Of a stretch of DNA of 13,436 nt, positions 1 to 5,880 are shown in pieces. The first letter of the stretch is position 1, and every line of letters starts with the position of its first letter. The stretch spans positions 1-13,436 of the forward strand of contig JACOVM010000091.1 of assembly GCA_016177345.1 (NCBI GenBank), given 5' to 3'. Both the position numbers and the translations under genes were made by a program. The DNA comes from Candidatus Woesearchaeota archaeon (GTDB lineage Archaea; Nanobdellota; Nanobdellia; Woesearchaeales; UBA12501). The notes beneath the pieces are model-generated. The model saw only the letters and a list, made by a program, of their open reading frames with translations, was not told where the DNA came from and did not search any database.

Positions 1-371
1 AAGGAAAAGAGGTAAAAGTCGTTCTGTCAGCAGAAGCAACTGAAGAATACAACGAACTAAACAAGATTGTTGGTGATGAACTACAACGAGGAGTAACTTC
101 TTCCATTCATCAATCTATTTTCAGATCAATAGAACGGGTTAAAGGATGGCTTAAAGAGAATCCTTTCGCCGGCGACCAAGTAAAGAAAGGACAAATTCCC
201 GACTATTACACCCAAAAGTATGGTGTTTCAAATCTCTGGCGGATTGAACTATCAAACTATTGGCGACTTATCTACCCCATTCAATCAAATGAAGTGGAAG
301 TTATCGACTTCGTACTTGACATTATTGACCACAAAGAATACGACAAGAAATTTTGTTACAAAGGGAAGTAG
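1..371 (+). CDS. RelE/ParE-family toxin-like protein, 5'-truncated by the window edge
   Basis: The reading frame is open from base 3 to a TAG at 369-371 and gives about 122 residues. It begins with a beta-strand plus helix (KVVLSAEATEEYNEL) typical of RelE/ParE proteins and ends with the beta-rich core: NLWRIELSNYWRLIYPI, then VEVIDFVLDIIDHKEYDKKF. The pairing of LWR...WRLIY with a final DHKEYDKKF is characteristic of archaeal RelE-like toxins, ribosome-dependent mRNA interferases or relatives. Family length is about 85-125 residues, so probably only a few N-terminal residues are missing. A cognate antitoxin would be expected just upstream, outside the window, so a complete toxin-antitoxin pair cannot be shown. 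The family call is fairly secure; whether it is an active toxin is not known. A non-toxic RelE-fold relative is possible. Confidence 0.75.
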   Translation, partial: GKEVKVVLSAEATEEYNELNKIVGDELQRGVTSSIHQSIFRSIERVKGWLKENPFAGDQVKKGQIPDYYTQKYGVSNLWRIELSNYWRLIYPIQSNEVEVIDFVLDIIDHKEYDKKFCYKGK

Positions 372-499
372 CGCCCCACCCACTAACGACAACTAACTCA
401 AACGGTGCCAGTGTTTTCTTTGCATGATGACAAAAAACTTCTCGCTTCGCTCAACCTGCACATAAAGTGCAGGCAACATAACCCTATCTAATTATCGAA
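372..499. other. Intergenic 3' region with a perfect 7-bp hairpin at 455-473
   Basis: The gap lies between the convergent ends of the toxin gene and the lipoprotein gene. CCTGCAC (455-461) and GTGCAGG (467-473) form a perfect stem around the 5-base loop ATAAA. Immediately before it sits CTCGCTTCGCTC, a mirror (not inverted) repeat at 441-452. ACTAAC occurs twice ten bases apart (382-387, 392-397). The stem has no T-tract after it, so a terminator role is possible but not supported by a poly-T signal. It could also be the end of a mobile toxin cassette. Confidence 0.5.
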
Positions 500-1069
500 T
501 CATTCCGTATCGGGTATGGGCGGATAAAAACTCATCCCAATTTGCTTCTGGCCGCGAATGTGGAATTCAAGTCCAATGTCATCATATTTGTAAACAGTAA
601 AATAACTTAATAGTTGGGTTTGGTCGGGATTTCCAAAGTGCTGAAACAATGCCTTTTTAGAATGTCCAATTTTTGTATTCCCCTGGAGGAATCTGTTAAA
701 TGAGGGGCGCATTGTCATCCTCGTCACTGTTTCATTATCAAAGTGAATAAGAAGCGCAGTATTATTTACCATGAGGCTATCGCGATATTCAAAATTCGTG
801 CTGCCGCCAGGATAGTCAGTACGAAGATCAGGAAGCCCAAATTTTTCGATAACCTCCGTTATGGAATCGCCAAGGCCTATACTGAATACAGAGATATCCT
901 CGCTTGTCCAGCTATCTTTAAACAAAACATCCTGTTTTGTCAATTCATACGTTGGCTGCCTCTTGATTTTTTCCTCATCAAGCTGCAGGCAGCCGGTCAC
1001 GAAGAGAGTGGAAAATAGCAGTACAACAATAACGAAAAAGATAAAATCAGCCTGTATTTTTTTCTTCAT
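500..1069 (-). CDS. Lipoprotein with two SmpA/BamE-like repeats
   Basis: The 189-residue protein starts with a lipoprotein signal: positive MKKK, hydrophobic residues 9-25, and the lipobox VTGC with acceptor Cys27. The mature part carries two similar half-units: IGLGDSITEVIEKFGLPD (about 64-81) and IGHSKKALFQHFGNPD (about 134-149). Each is followed by a short stretch with Y-x-Y/D residues and then a strand ending in hydrophobics (ALLIHF, IGLEFHI). The pattern IG-x-S-(x)n-FG-x-PD is typical of SmpA/OmlA/BamE-like folds and related secreted proteins in which a helix pair leads into a beta hairpin. It is probably attached to the outer face of the membrane. The start is ATG at 1069, well matched by a TATA box. 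The specific role is unknown and the fold assignment is by pattern only. Confidence 0.6.
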   Translation of the reverse strand: MKKKIQADFIFFVIVVLLFSTLFVTGCLQLDEEKIKRQPTYELTKQDVLFKDSWTSEDISVFSIGLGDSITEVIEKFGLPDLRTDYPGGSTNFEYRDSLMVNNTALLIHFDNETVTRMTMRPSFNRFLQGNTKIGHSKKALFQHFGNPDQTQLLSYFTVYKYDDIGLEFHIRGQKQIGMSFYPPIPDTE

Positions 1070-1091
1070 ATCTCTTGAAGAATTGAACTCG

Positions 1092-1099
1092 TATTTAAA
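1092..1099 (-). promoter_or_regulatory. TATA box for the 500-1069 lipoprotein gene, leaderless type
   Basis: On the minus strand this reads TTTAAATA, a near-ideal archaeal TATA box. Its centre is about 26 bp before the ATG at 1069. Archaeal transcription usually starts roughly 22-27 bp after the TATA centre, so the transcript would begin at or next to the start codon. No good Shine-Dalgarno sequence is seen. Confidence 0.65.
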
Positions 1100-1126
1100 G
1101 ATTAAGGAAAGTTTAAAAACAAGCCT

Positions 1127-2125
1127 CTAGGAGCTAACCAATTTAGCCATAAGCGCATCAAAAAGGCTTTGGTATTTTGTAATAACCCTCTGGCGCTCAA
1201 CAACCCTCGTCTGAGGAATTGCTCTCGTCTTTTCTACTTCCACGTCTTCCTCTTGCTGTTCAAAGGTTCGCACTGTTCTTGTTGTTGGCTCGTGAATTGT
1301 AACAGTAACATCTTCTTTTGTCAACACGTCGTAAAGGCTCTCTCGCGGATACTGTGCAAAAGGATGATACCTCCCGCTTTCGGTAAGAAGATGGGGTGTT
1401 TCCTGGGTAACGTCTTTCAATGCTTCATCATCAAGAAGCGTTGGATTTAATGACGAGGTGGTATATTCCCCTGCGCCATCTTTGCACACTAATTTTTTTG
1501 ACACCTCAATTGGCTCTACGGTCATATGTTTTGTATCATCAAAATTTGTCAGCCAATTCAGTATCTTAAGCTCACAGCTCTTTGCCATAATTCTTGTATC
1601 AAGCCGGTCAATACAATTGGCAAGTTGGTCTCCTGTCCATTTGCAAATTCTGAAATTCACCTGCATTCTGCGCTTTTCTAAATTACAGATCTTTACTCCT
1701 TGGCGAAGCGTGTTGTCTTTTCCATGATACCCTATTTCTGAGATGGGGTCATACTTATTATATTCTAGAGGAAGTGACTTGATGTATTCAAAAGTGTATT
1801 CATAATCTGCAAACTTACACGCCCTCCCCCCAGAAAATGCTGTTGGGGAAGGTTTAGGCCCTTCTACTGGCTGTCGTGCAGGCATTGTTGTGTTTTTAAT
1901 GTAATTCTCGGTCGTTGTCACTGCCACAGCAACCTGTTGTGTCTCATTCTCAAGGTAGGTTTCGTTGACAGTGTATTCTTCGACAACTTGGTACGTCTCG
2001 ACGACAGTATATGGCACCTGGATGAGCCTAAATGCAATAACGACAAGAATAAGCACAACCACCAAGGCTATTCCGGTTTTAAGAAAGATAGGGTTAACTT
2101 CTTCTGAGCGTTTGCTATGAGCCAT
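1127..2125 (-). CDS. Single-pass membrane protein with Tyr/Val/Glu hexapeptide repeats and a six-cysteine ectodomain
   Basis: The frame can extend to a GTG at 2158, but ATG at 2125 is preferred. GAGG lies just before it in AGAGGGATGAC, and the TATA box at about 2160-2172 predicts a transcript start near 2141, downstream of the GTG. The 332-residue product has a short positive N-terminus, one membrane helix (about 14-34), then four exact 6-residue repeats of form Y-x-V/E-x-E-T/E (39-62). Three N-x-S/T sequons lie at 54, 60 and 78. The ectodomain has six cysteines (103, 147, 161, 171, 184, 214), enough for three disulfides. The C-terminus (about 270-320) is again rich in Thr/Val/Glu/Arg, ending TRVVERQRVITKYQSLFD, and may pair with the N-terminal repeats. 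Similar surface proteins occur in archaea, but no function is assigned. Confidence 0.65.
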   Translation of the reverse strand: MAHSKRSEEVNPIFLKTGIALVVVLILVVIAFRLIQVPYTVVETYQVVEEYTVNETYLENETQQVAVAVTTTENYIKNTTMPARQPVEGPKPSPTAFSGGRACKFADYEYTFEYIKSLPLEYNKYDPISEIGYHGKDNTLRQGVKICNLEKRRMQVNFRICKWTGDQLANCIDRLDTRIMAKSCELKILNWLTNFDDTKHMTVEPIEVSKKLVCKDGAGEYTTSSLNPTLLDDEALKDVTQETPHLLTESGRYHPFAQYPRESLYDVLTKEDVTVTIHEPTTRTVRTFEQQEEDVEVEKTRAIPQTRVVERQRVITKYQSLFDALMAKLVSS

Positions 2126-2172
2126 GTCATCCCTCTTTTTTATCTTCTGAAGCCACACTCATATATAAATAT
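2126..2172 (-). promoter_or_regulatory. Promoter and ribosome binding site of the 1127-2125 gene
   Basis: On the minus strand an AT-only run GAATATATTTATATATGAG (about 2156-2174) supplies the TATA box, centred near 2166. AGAGGGATGAC sits directly before ATG 2125. The predicted start near 2141 leaves a 15-nt leader that contains the GAGG. This decides the start codon in favour of ATG. Confidence 0.55.
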
Positions 2173-2193
2173 ATTCATATATGCATTTTCCCA

Positions 2194-2254
2194 CAGTGCA
2201 TTTTTTACCCTCCTTTGCACAACTACATTGAAGTATCGGGTAAAAAATGCACTG
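2194..2254. repeat. Perfect 17-bp inverted repeat with 27-base spacer
   Basis: CAGTGCATTTTTTACCC (2194-2210) is exactly repeated in inverted orientation at 2238-2254. The spacer contains TTTGCAC, a partial copy of the arm. A degenerate third copy, TGCATTTTCCC, lies just left at 2182-2192. The element lies about 28 bp upstream of the TATA box of the 1127-2125 gene and about 250 bp past the end of the 2504-3373 gene. It could be an operator, a terminator with an internal T6 tract on either strand, or a dispersed repeat. Related single copies occur at 4533-4543 and 5865-5880. Confidence 0.8.
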
Positions 2255-2503
2255 CTTTTGATGAAAATTCTTGCGTTGGTATAACTAAATAGACGTGTGG
2301 CCGGAGGCTCCTCACTACGTTCGGAGCCCCCAAGTCGTTATGACGGCTCCTAATCTACGACCCGTCCTTAGAATTATATCATTGCGCTGCGGAAGTACGG
2401 CTTGGAGGGTCCACGCAAAACTTGCTTTCAGCATTATACCACGTATAGGATGCTTGAAAAGAAGCGATGCGAGTTTTGAAAGATTCAGTCTACCTTCTCA
2501 TCT
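2255..2503. other. Gene-free stretch with several hairpins, possible 3' structured element or ncRNA
   Basis: No convincing gene is seen here. Two structured parts stand out. At 2306-2328 GGCTCC pairs with GGAGCC around an 11-base loop. A near-copy of its left half (GGCTCCTAATCTACG) follows after GTCGTTATGAC, making an imperfect direct repeat. At 2417-2477 a compound hairpin is formed: outer arms AAAACTTGC/GCGAGTTTT (one mismatch), inner arms TTC-AGCAT-TATAC / GTATA-GG-ATGCT-T-GAA around a 3-base loop. The second lies just past the stop codon of the 2504 gene, as a 3' UTR structure would. No tRNA T-arm or other known RNA signature was found. Confidence 0.45.
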
Positions 2504-3373
2504 TTATATTGGTTGGTGTCGGACTTGTGTGCTGCTGACGCTCACCGTGAGGTCGCGGAAGCCATATCTTTCTCGAATATCTTCAAGGTCTTCTCCATAA
2601 ACAACGACTTGAACCGGAATTCCAGAGAAGCTATCAACCCAAACCCTGACGCGTAGCCCTCCTAGTTTAGGATATTCGACTACATGAGACAAGCGCTCGT
2701 CAACCTGCTCTGATCCAATCCAAACTGCCTTTGTCGTTTCTATCTCATTAATCCAGTCCATTGGCATTTTAATAGTGAAATCATCATAGGCTAGTTTAAA
2801 TTCTCTGTTTGGGTCGACACATCGGGTAGAAGAGGGGTCTTCACAATACCCAACAGCGCTTTTTTCTCGCGAGTTCATGTACACCGTGTTAAAATAATTT
2901 TTCTTATCATACAAATTTACTTGGTACAGCTTAATTTTAGTTTCATCCCCCTTAATGAAATATTTATCCCGCCATAACTCCCAATTGTCTGTTGTCGTGA
3001 AGTAAAACGAGTAGCCAAGATTTGCTTTCTTTTTTGCTCGCTCAACAAGGTCTTTGACTTTAGGATCCATCTGCGCTGGTGCTGTTGGCTGAGCTTGGGT
3101 TGAAGTTGGATTTGCAGTGGGGAGAGGGGGAGTTGGTGCTGAAACAGGCTCTGGAGCCGCAGGAACTGGCACGGCAGGAGAATCAGTTGGGGCTGGTGCG
3201 CTTGGTACTGGCTGAGATGGGGCAGCTGGAGGTGTTTGATCGGGGATAACCTGTATTTTGTTTTCTGGTGGATAATCTGATTCGGAAGGAACACATGCAG
3301 TGAGAAGAACACCTAGCAATATGACTGCTACTAAAATCAAAGATCTGACATAAACACTCAATTTCGTAAACAT
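2504..3373 (-). CDS. Proline-rich lipoprotein with a LolA-like C-terminal domain (tentative)
   Basis: ATG at 3373 is chosen over an in-frame GTG at 3400. GAGGAT lies 8 nt before the ATG, and the GTG is buried in the upstream gene. The 289-residue product has a signal sequence (about 10-26) ending in the lipobox LTAC with Cys27. Residues about 36-100 are a Pro/Ala/Thr/Ser linker, a flexible spacer from the membrane. The folded domain (about 102-280) has KYFIKGDETKIKLY, then NTVYMNSREKSAVGYC, a Cys pair (177, 185), then WIGSEQV and RVWVDSFSGIPVQVVVYG. This order of a strand describing a mobile intermediate state, then WVD-x-F-x-GIP, resembles LolA/LppX-like or outer-membrane-lipoprotein-sorting folds. 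That assignment is only by pattern. It is co-transcribed with the small membrane protein upstream, 4 nt apart. Confidence 0.6.
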   Translation of the reverse strand: MFTKLSVYVRSLILVAVILLGVLLTACVPSESDYPPENKIQVIPDQTPPAAPSQPVPSAPAPTDSPAVPVPAAPEPVSAPTPPLPTANPTSTQAQPTAPAQMDPKVKDLVERAKKKANLGYSFYFTTTDNWELWRDKYFIKGDETKIKLYQVNLYDKKNYFNTVYMNSREKSAVGYCEDPSSTRCVDPNREFKLAYDDFTIKMPMDWINEIETTKAVWIGSEQVDERLSHVVEYPKLGGLRVRVWVDSFSGIPVQVVVYGEDLEDIRERYGFRDLTVSVSSTQVRHQPI

Positions 3374-3377
3374 TGTT

Positions 3378-3617
3378 TTATCCTCTGCCTCGTTGGCCAC
3401 GTTTATGGTCTAGAGCAAGTGTCGCGTCAACATCTGCTTTTTCCATAGAGATGAATGATGCAATGAGAAGGATGATAAAGAAGAGAAGGAACGTAAACCC
3501 AAATGATGCTCCAATATCATCATAATACAAAAAAGTTAATATTGCACCTAATATGCTAATAGAAAAAAGGCCGCTGGAGAGCGGTGCAGCATGAAACCGA
3601 TTCAGGAGGGGAAGCAT
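3378..3617 (-). CDS. Small two-helix membrane protein
   Basis: ATG at 3617 gives 79 residues with two hydrophobic segments (about 14-32 and 38-58) joined by a short acidic YYDDIG turn, and a charged, Arg/Gly-rich tail (HKRGQRGRG). The frame is open upstream to a GTG at 3716, but that version would run through the promoter of the divergent hydrolase gene and overlap its start to within 2 bp. A TATA box (AAAATATAAAG on the minus strand, 3639-3649) is centred 27 bp before ATG 3617, supporting a leaderless start there. Its stop codon is 4 nt from the ATG of the lipoprotein gene, whose ribosome binding site lies inside its last codons, so the two probably form an operon. Function unknown. Confidence 0.6.
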   Translation of the reverse strand: MLPLLNRFHAAPLSSGLFSISILGAILTFLYYDDIGASFGFTFLLFFIILLIASFISMEKADVDATLALDHKRGQRGRG

Positions 3618-3718
3618 ATCAAGGACTGCGTTTATAGTCTTTATATTTTTTGTGGTCACGATGGCATTGTTGGCATGGTCAACAACATTTATATAACCAC
3701 TTCTCTCCTTGCCCACCT
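3618..3718. promoter_or_regulatory. Divergent promoter pair for the small membrane protein and TatD genes
   Basis: On the plus strand TTTATATAA (3688-3696) is centred 27 bp before the tatD ATG at 3719. On the minus strand AAAATATAAAG (3639-3649) is centred 27 bp before ATG 3617. The two boxes are about 48 bp apart and both point to leaderless transcripts. Confidence 0.6.
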
Positions 3719-4507
3719 ATGCCTCTTGTAGATGTCCATGCCCACCTTGATGATCCGCAATTCCATCAGGACCTCTCCCAGGTTATTGAGCGGGCTGTTC
3801 AAGCTGGCGTCCATGCTGTTATCACGAATGGAGTAAACCCCGAGACGAACAGAAAAGTTCTTCAGCTTGCCAAGCAATACCCTATTGTCAAGGCTGCACT
3901 TGGCATCTACCCAATCGATGCGTTAGCTAAAGAGGTGAAGCTTGGCGAACACCACCTTACGATGCCAAAGCTATTTGATGTTGATGAAGAGCTTGCATTT
4001 ATTCAAAAGCAAAAGAGTTCGATCATCGCACTTGGAGAAATTGGCCTTGACAATCATTGGGTAAAAGGGAGGTTAGCACAGCAGCTTGAGGTGTTTCACA
4101 AGCTGCTTAGCCTCGCCAAAAAAATACGAAAGCCAATTCTTGTTCACTCGCGTGATGCAGAGCTCGAAACGATTGAAGCGATAGAGGCAAGTGGAGTCAA
4201 GCTCGTTGATATGCACTGTTTTGGAGGGAACAAAAAACTTGTCAAGCGCATTGAGGACAATGGCTGGTGGCTGTCTATCCCGCCGAACGTTGTTCGAAGC
4301 AGCCATTTTCAGTCTATTGTTCAAGCTCTTGACATTAACCAGCTTCTTACCGAAACAGATTCACCCTACCTTGCGCCAGATAAGAACCAAAGGAACGAGC
4401 CTGCATTCGTTACGCTGACAGTTCAGAAAATAGCGGAGCTCAAGAAGATGGACAGAATTGAAGTTGAGCAGGTTATTTTTAAGAATTATCGCGATCTCTT
4501 TGGGTAA
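3719..4507 (+). CDS. TatD-family metal-dependent hydrolase (putative DNase)
   Basis: TatD proteins are TIM-barrel metal-dependent nucleases of the amidohydrolase superfamily, proposed to act in DNA repair or turnover. The 262-residue product shows the family's ligands in order: H7 and H9 in DVHAHLD, E107 in ALGEIGLD, H143 in ILVHSRDAE, H166 in MHCFGG, and D214 in TETDSPYLAP. The usual GxHP turn is GIYP here (62-65), a variant also found in some family members. Length fits the family (about 255-265). The frame is open 69 bases upstream, but MPLVDVHAHL at 3719 is the natural start and lies 27 bp after a TATA box. It diverges from the small membrane protein. Substrate is not deducible from sequence; other TatD-like amidohydrolases are the alternative. 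Confidence 0.9.
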   Translation: MPLVDVHAHLDDPQFHQDLSQVIERAVQAGVHAVITNGVNPETNRKVLQLAKQYPIVKAALGIYPIDALAKEVKLGEHHLTMPKLFDVDEELAFIQKQKSSIIALGEIGLDNHWVKGRLAQQLEVFHKLLSLAKKIRKPILVHSRDAELETIEAIEASGVKLVDMHCFGGNKKLVKRIEDNGWWLSIPPNVVRSSHFQSIVQALDINQLLTETDSPYLAPDKNQRNEPAFVTLTVQKIAELKKMDRIEVEQVIFKNYRDLFG

Positions 4508-4544
4508 TTTGAATAAAGGAATAAAGAGGATCTAAAATGCACTC
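4508..4544. other. Short convergent gap carrying one copy of the AGTGCATTTTA motif
   Basis: This 37-bp gap separates the tatD stop codon from the stop codon of the minus-strand gene at 4545. Positions 4533-4543 read TAAAATGCACT, the reverse complement of AGTGCATTTTA, which also occurs in the inverted repeat at 2194-2254 and at 5868-5878. Confidence 0.5.
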
Positions 4545-4874
4545 TTAGTATGTCTCAATTTTATAAATGTCTACATCCTCTCTTTTATCATCTTTCTGTT
4601 GCGGACCAAGGGTTGACATGGGAGTTATGCCCATCACGTCTTGAGAGGTTGTTGAAGAAGGCATCGTTGCTGATTCTTGACTGCTTTTATTGGCGTTAAA
4701 CATGTCAAATAGGCCGCCATCGCCTGGAAGCGTGGGCGTTCCTATCGCTTCCATTCGCTGATCTTGCTGAAGAAACTGGTGCGCTGACTGATTGCTCATG
4801 AGCGAGGAAAGCATGGAGATAACTTTTCGAATGTCTTCTGGAGAATCCTCTTTGGTATCTATACTAATCTTCAC
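4545..4874 (-). CDS. Small conserved-looking soluble protein, function unknown
   Basis: The 109-residue protein starts with GTG at 4874. The start is well supported: the minus strand has GGTGGTGATCCT directly before it, and GGTGATCC is an exact complement of the 16S rRNA tail. Residues 1-6 form a beta strand (MKISID), followed by TKEDSPEDIRKVISMLSSLM, a short amphipathic helix. The rest (about 30-95) is low-complexity, rich in Gln, Ser, Met, Thr and Gly, probably disordered, with an acidic/basic patch KDDKREDVD before the end IYKIETY. I recall similar short proteins beginning with M-K-I-x-I-D-T-K-E-D-S in DPANN archaea, but no function is known. It may be an adaptor with a disordered tail. 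No membrane segment or metal site is present. Confidence 0.65.
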   Translation of the reverse strand: MKISIDTKEDSPEDIRKVISMLSSLMSNQSAHQFLQQDQRMEAIGTPTLPGDGGLFDMFNANKSSQESATMPSSTTSQDVMGITPMSTLGPQQKDDKREDVDIYKIETY

Positions 4875-4917
4875 AGGATCACCACCCGATATTTAGGATG
4901 GTGATTTTATAAATATT
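4875..4917 (-). promoter_or_regulatory. Promoter, strong Shine-Dalgarno and 7-bp inverted repeat of the 4545-4874 gene
   Basis: On the minus strand AATATTTATAAAAT (4904-4917) is the TATA box, with a start predicted near 4884. ATCACCA (4878-4884) and TGGTGAT (4899-4905) form an inverted repeat. The first arm is the Shine-Dalgarno seen from the other strand and the second overlaps the end of the TATA box, so it is a candidate operator. Confidence 0.5.
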
Positions 4918-4960
4918 GTTGTATCAGAAGCTGTTCTTCGTGATTTGACTTATTTCTAGC

Positions 4961-5824
4961 TTATTTTGGCGTAAACTTTTTTTCTACAGTCTTGACGTGT
5001 TTGTCTTTGGCGTAGCCAGGTTCTGAGCCCTCATCGTATAGCTTGAGCCTAATTGTTTTTTCTGATGCCTTGTTCGCGAATGTGAACTTTTGGGCGTTAA
5101 TGGTTGCCTTGAGGCGCTTGCCAGTGCCGAGTTCCTGATATAATTTTATTTCTGGGGCTTGTTCGTAGGTTTGTCTTGTTTCCTCATCAAACACGTATGC
5201 TCGCACTTTTGGCGTGAAGGCTTGTGCTTGATTTTCGATCGTGAAAGATACTGTTTTCATCATAATGCCCCATTCTTTTTCGTCATACTCATAATCATCA
5301 ATCGTAAAAGTCACTTCTCCACTAACAATGAGGGTATCTTCGTCATCCGCATCATCATCTGCATCATCGGAACTCTCACCACTTGTGTCATCATTTGTAT
5401 CTGAATCACCCGCATTATTGTCCTCTTCGTCGTCATCTTTTGCGTCATTATTTCCTGTTTTTTTTACGTTTCCTTCTTTAGTTGGGGTATCTGCAGTTGA
5501 ATCATCATCTTCTCCCACATTGTCGTCTGCTACTGCTGCCCCAGTTATTTGGTTTCCTCCGTTCCATGGAAAATACTGCTGGAATGGGTTGTAAAAAAAG
5601 AATCCCAGGAGAACAAGAATGATGAAGACAAAAATCGTGCGCTCGACTGTTCTTGGTGAGATCGTGATAGTTATCCGTCGATGCTCTTCTTCGCCATCGC
5701 CACCTTCATCAATGTCATTGGCCTTGCGTTTCTCTTTTTCTTTTTTTTCTTTTGAGGAAGCACTTGCAACTACATCAGAAAACAGGCCACTTTCAATATC
5801 GTCAAGATCGTTCTTTGCAGCCAT
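4961..5824 (-). CDS. Membrane-anchored protein with a hyperacidic linker and C-terminal beta-rich domain
   Basis: The 287-residue protein starts at ATG 5824, 28 bp after a TATA box. Residues 1-50 are cytoplasmic and highly charged (KEKKEKEKRK). One membrane helix spans about 62-80. Right after it comes ITGAAV (93-98), a motif I associate with many DPANN membrane proteins. Residues about 99-165 are an Asp/Glu/Asn/Thr/Ser linker with long Asp runs, surely extended. The C-terminal domain (about 166-287) alternates hydrophobic and charged residues (GEVTFTIDDYEYDEKEW, TVSFTIENQ, TIRLKLYDE), as in an immunoglobulin-like or FxLYD-like beta sandwich. The domain faces outside if the positive-inside rule holds. 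There are no cysteines. It is probably an envelope or surface protein; its partner is unknown. Confidence 0.65.
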   Translation of the reverse strand: MAAKNDLDDIESGLFSDVVASASSKEKKEKEKRKANDIDEGGDGEEEHRRITITISPRTVERTIFVFIILVLLGFFFYNPFQQYFPWNGGNQITGAAVADDNVGEDDDSTADTPTKEGNVKKTGNNDAKDDDEEDNNAGDSDTNDDTSGESSDDADDDADDEDTLIVSGEVTFTIDDYEYDEKEWGIMMKTVSFTIENQAQAFTPKVRAYVFDEETRQTYEQAPEIKLYQELGTGKRLKATINAQKFTFANKASEKTIRLKLYDEGSEPGYAKDKHVKTVEKKFTPK

Positions 5825-5848
5825 GGTGAAGAGATATATTTGAGGGGG

Positions 5849-5856
5849 TATTTAAA
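5849..5856 (-). promoter_or_regulatory. TATA box of the 4961-5824 gene, leaderless type
   Basis: On the minus strand TTTAAATA is centred about 28 bp before ATG 5824. The stretch between them is C-rich and lacks a Shine-Dalgarno sequence. Confidence 0.6.
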
Positions 5857-5864
5857 GGTTCTGT

Positions 5865-5880
5865 CACAGTGCATTTTACC
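5865..5880. repeat. Copy of the dispersed GTGCATTTT(TT)ACC motif overlapping a stop codon
   Basis: CACAGTGCATTTTACC repeats the left arm at 2192-2209 (CACAGTGCATTTTTTACC) apart from two Ts, and the similarity continues as a C/T-rich stretch to its right in both places. The copy spans the stop codon and last codon of the Sua5 gene. Confidence 0.5.

Noticed and set aside
372..499. Integron attC-like recombination site after the toxin gene
   Set aside because: The hairpin is present, but no convincing GTTRRRY/RYYYAAC box pair was found at suitable positions, and no integrase is in the window.
2290..2370. tRNA gene in the GGCTCC hairpin region
   Set aside because: There is no GGTTC-type T-arm, no acceptor stem and no CCA-adjacent 7-bp pairing on either strand.
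2295..2600. Plus-strand open frame of 101 residues in the structured gap
   Set aside because: It runs into the antisense of the 2504 lipoprotein gene, is rich in Arg/Ser from hairpin sequence, and has no ribosome binding site or TATA box at the right place.
3618..3716. N-terminal extension of the small membrane protein to GTG 3716
   Set aside because: It would overlap the divergent TatD promoter to within 2 bp of the tatD start, and a good TATA box sits inside it, 27 bp before ATG 3617.
3650..3718. Upstream extension of the TatD gene
   Set aside because: The extra residues are Trp/His/Cys-rich, unlike TatD N-termini, and would include the gene's own TATA box; the start at 3719 with MPLVDVHAHL is canonical.
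5328..5843. Plus-strand open frames rich in serine opposite the acidic-linker gene
   Set aside because: They are the antisense of Asp/Glu codon runs (GAT/GAC/GAA), which read as Ser/Phe-rich open frames by composition.
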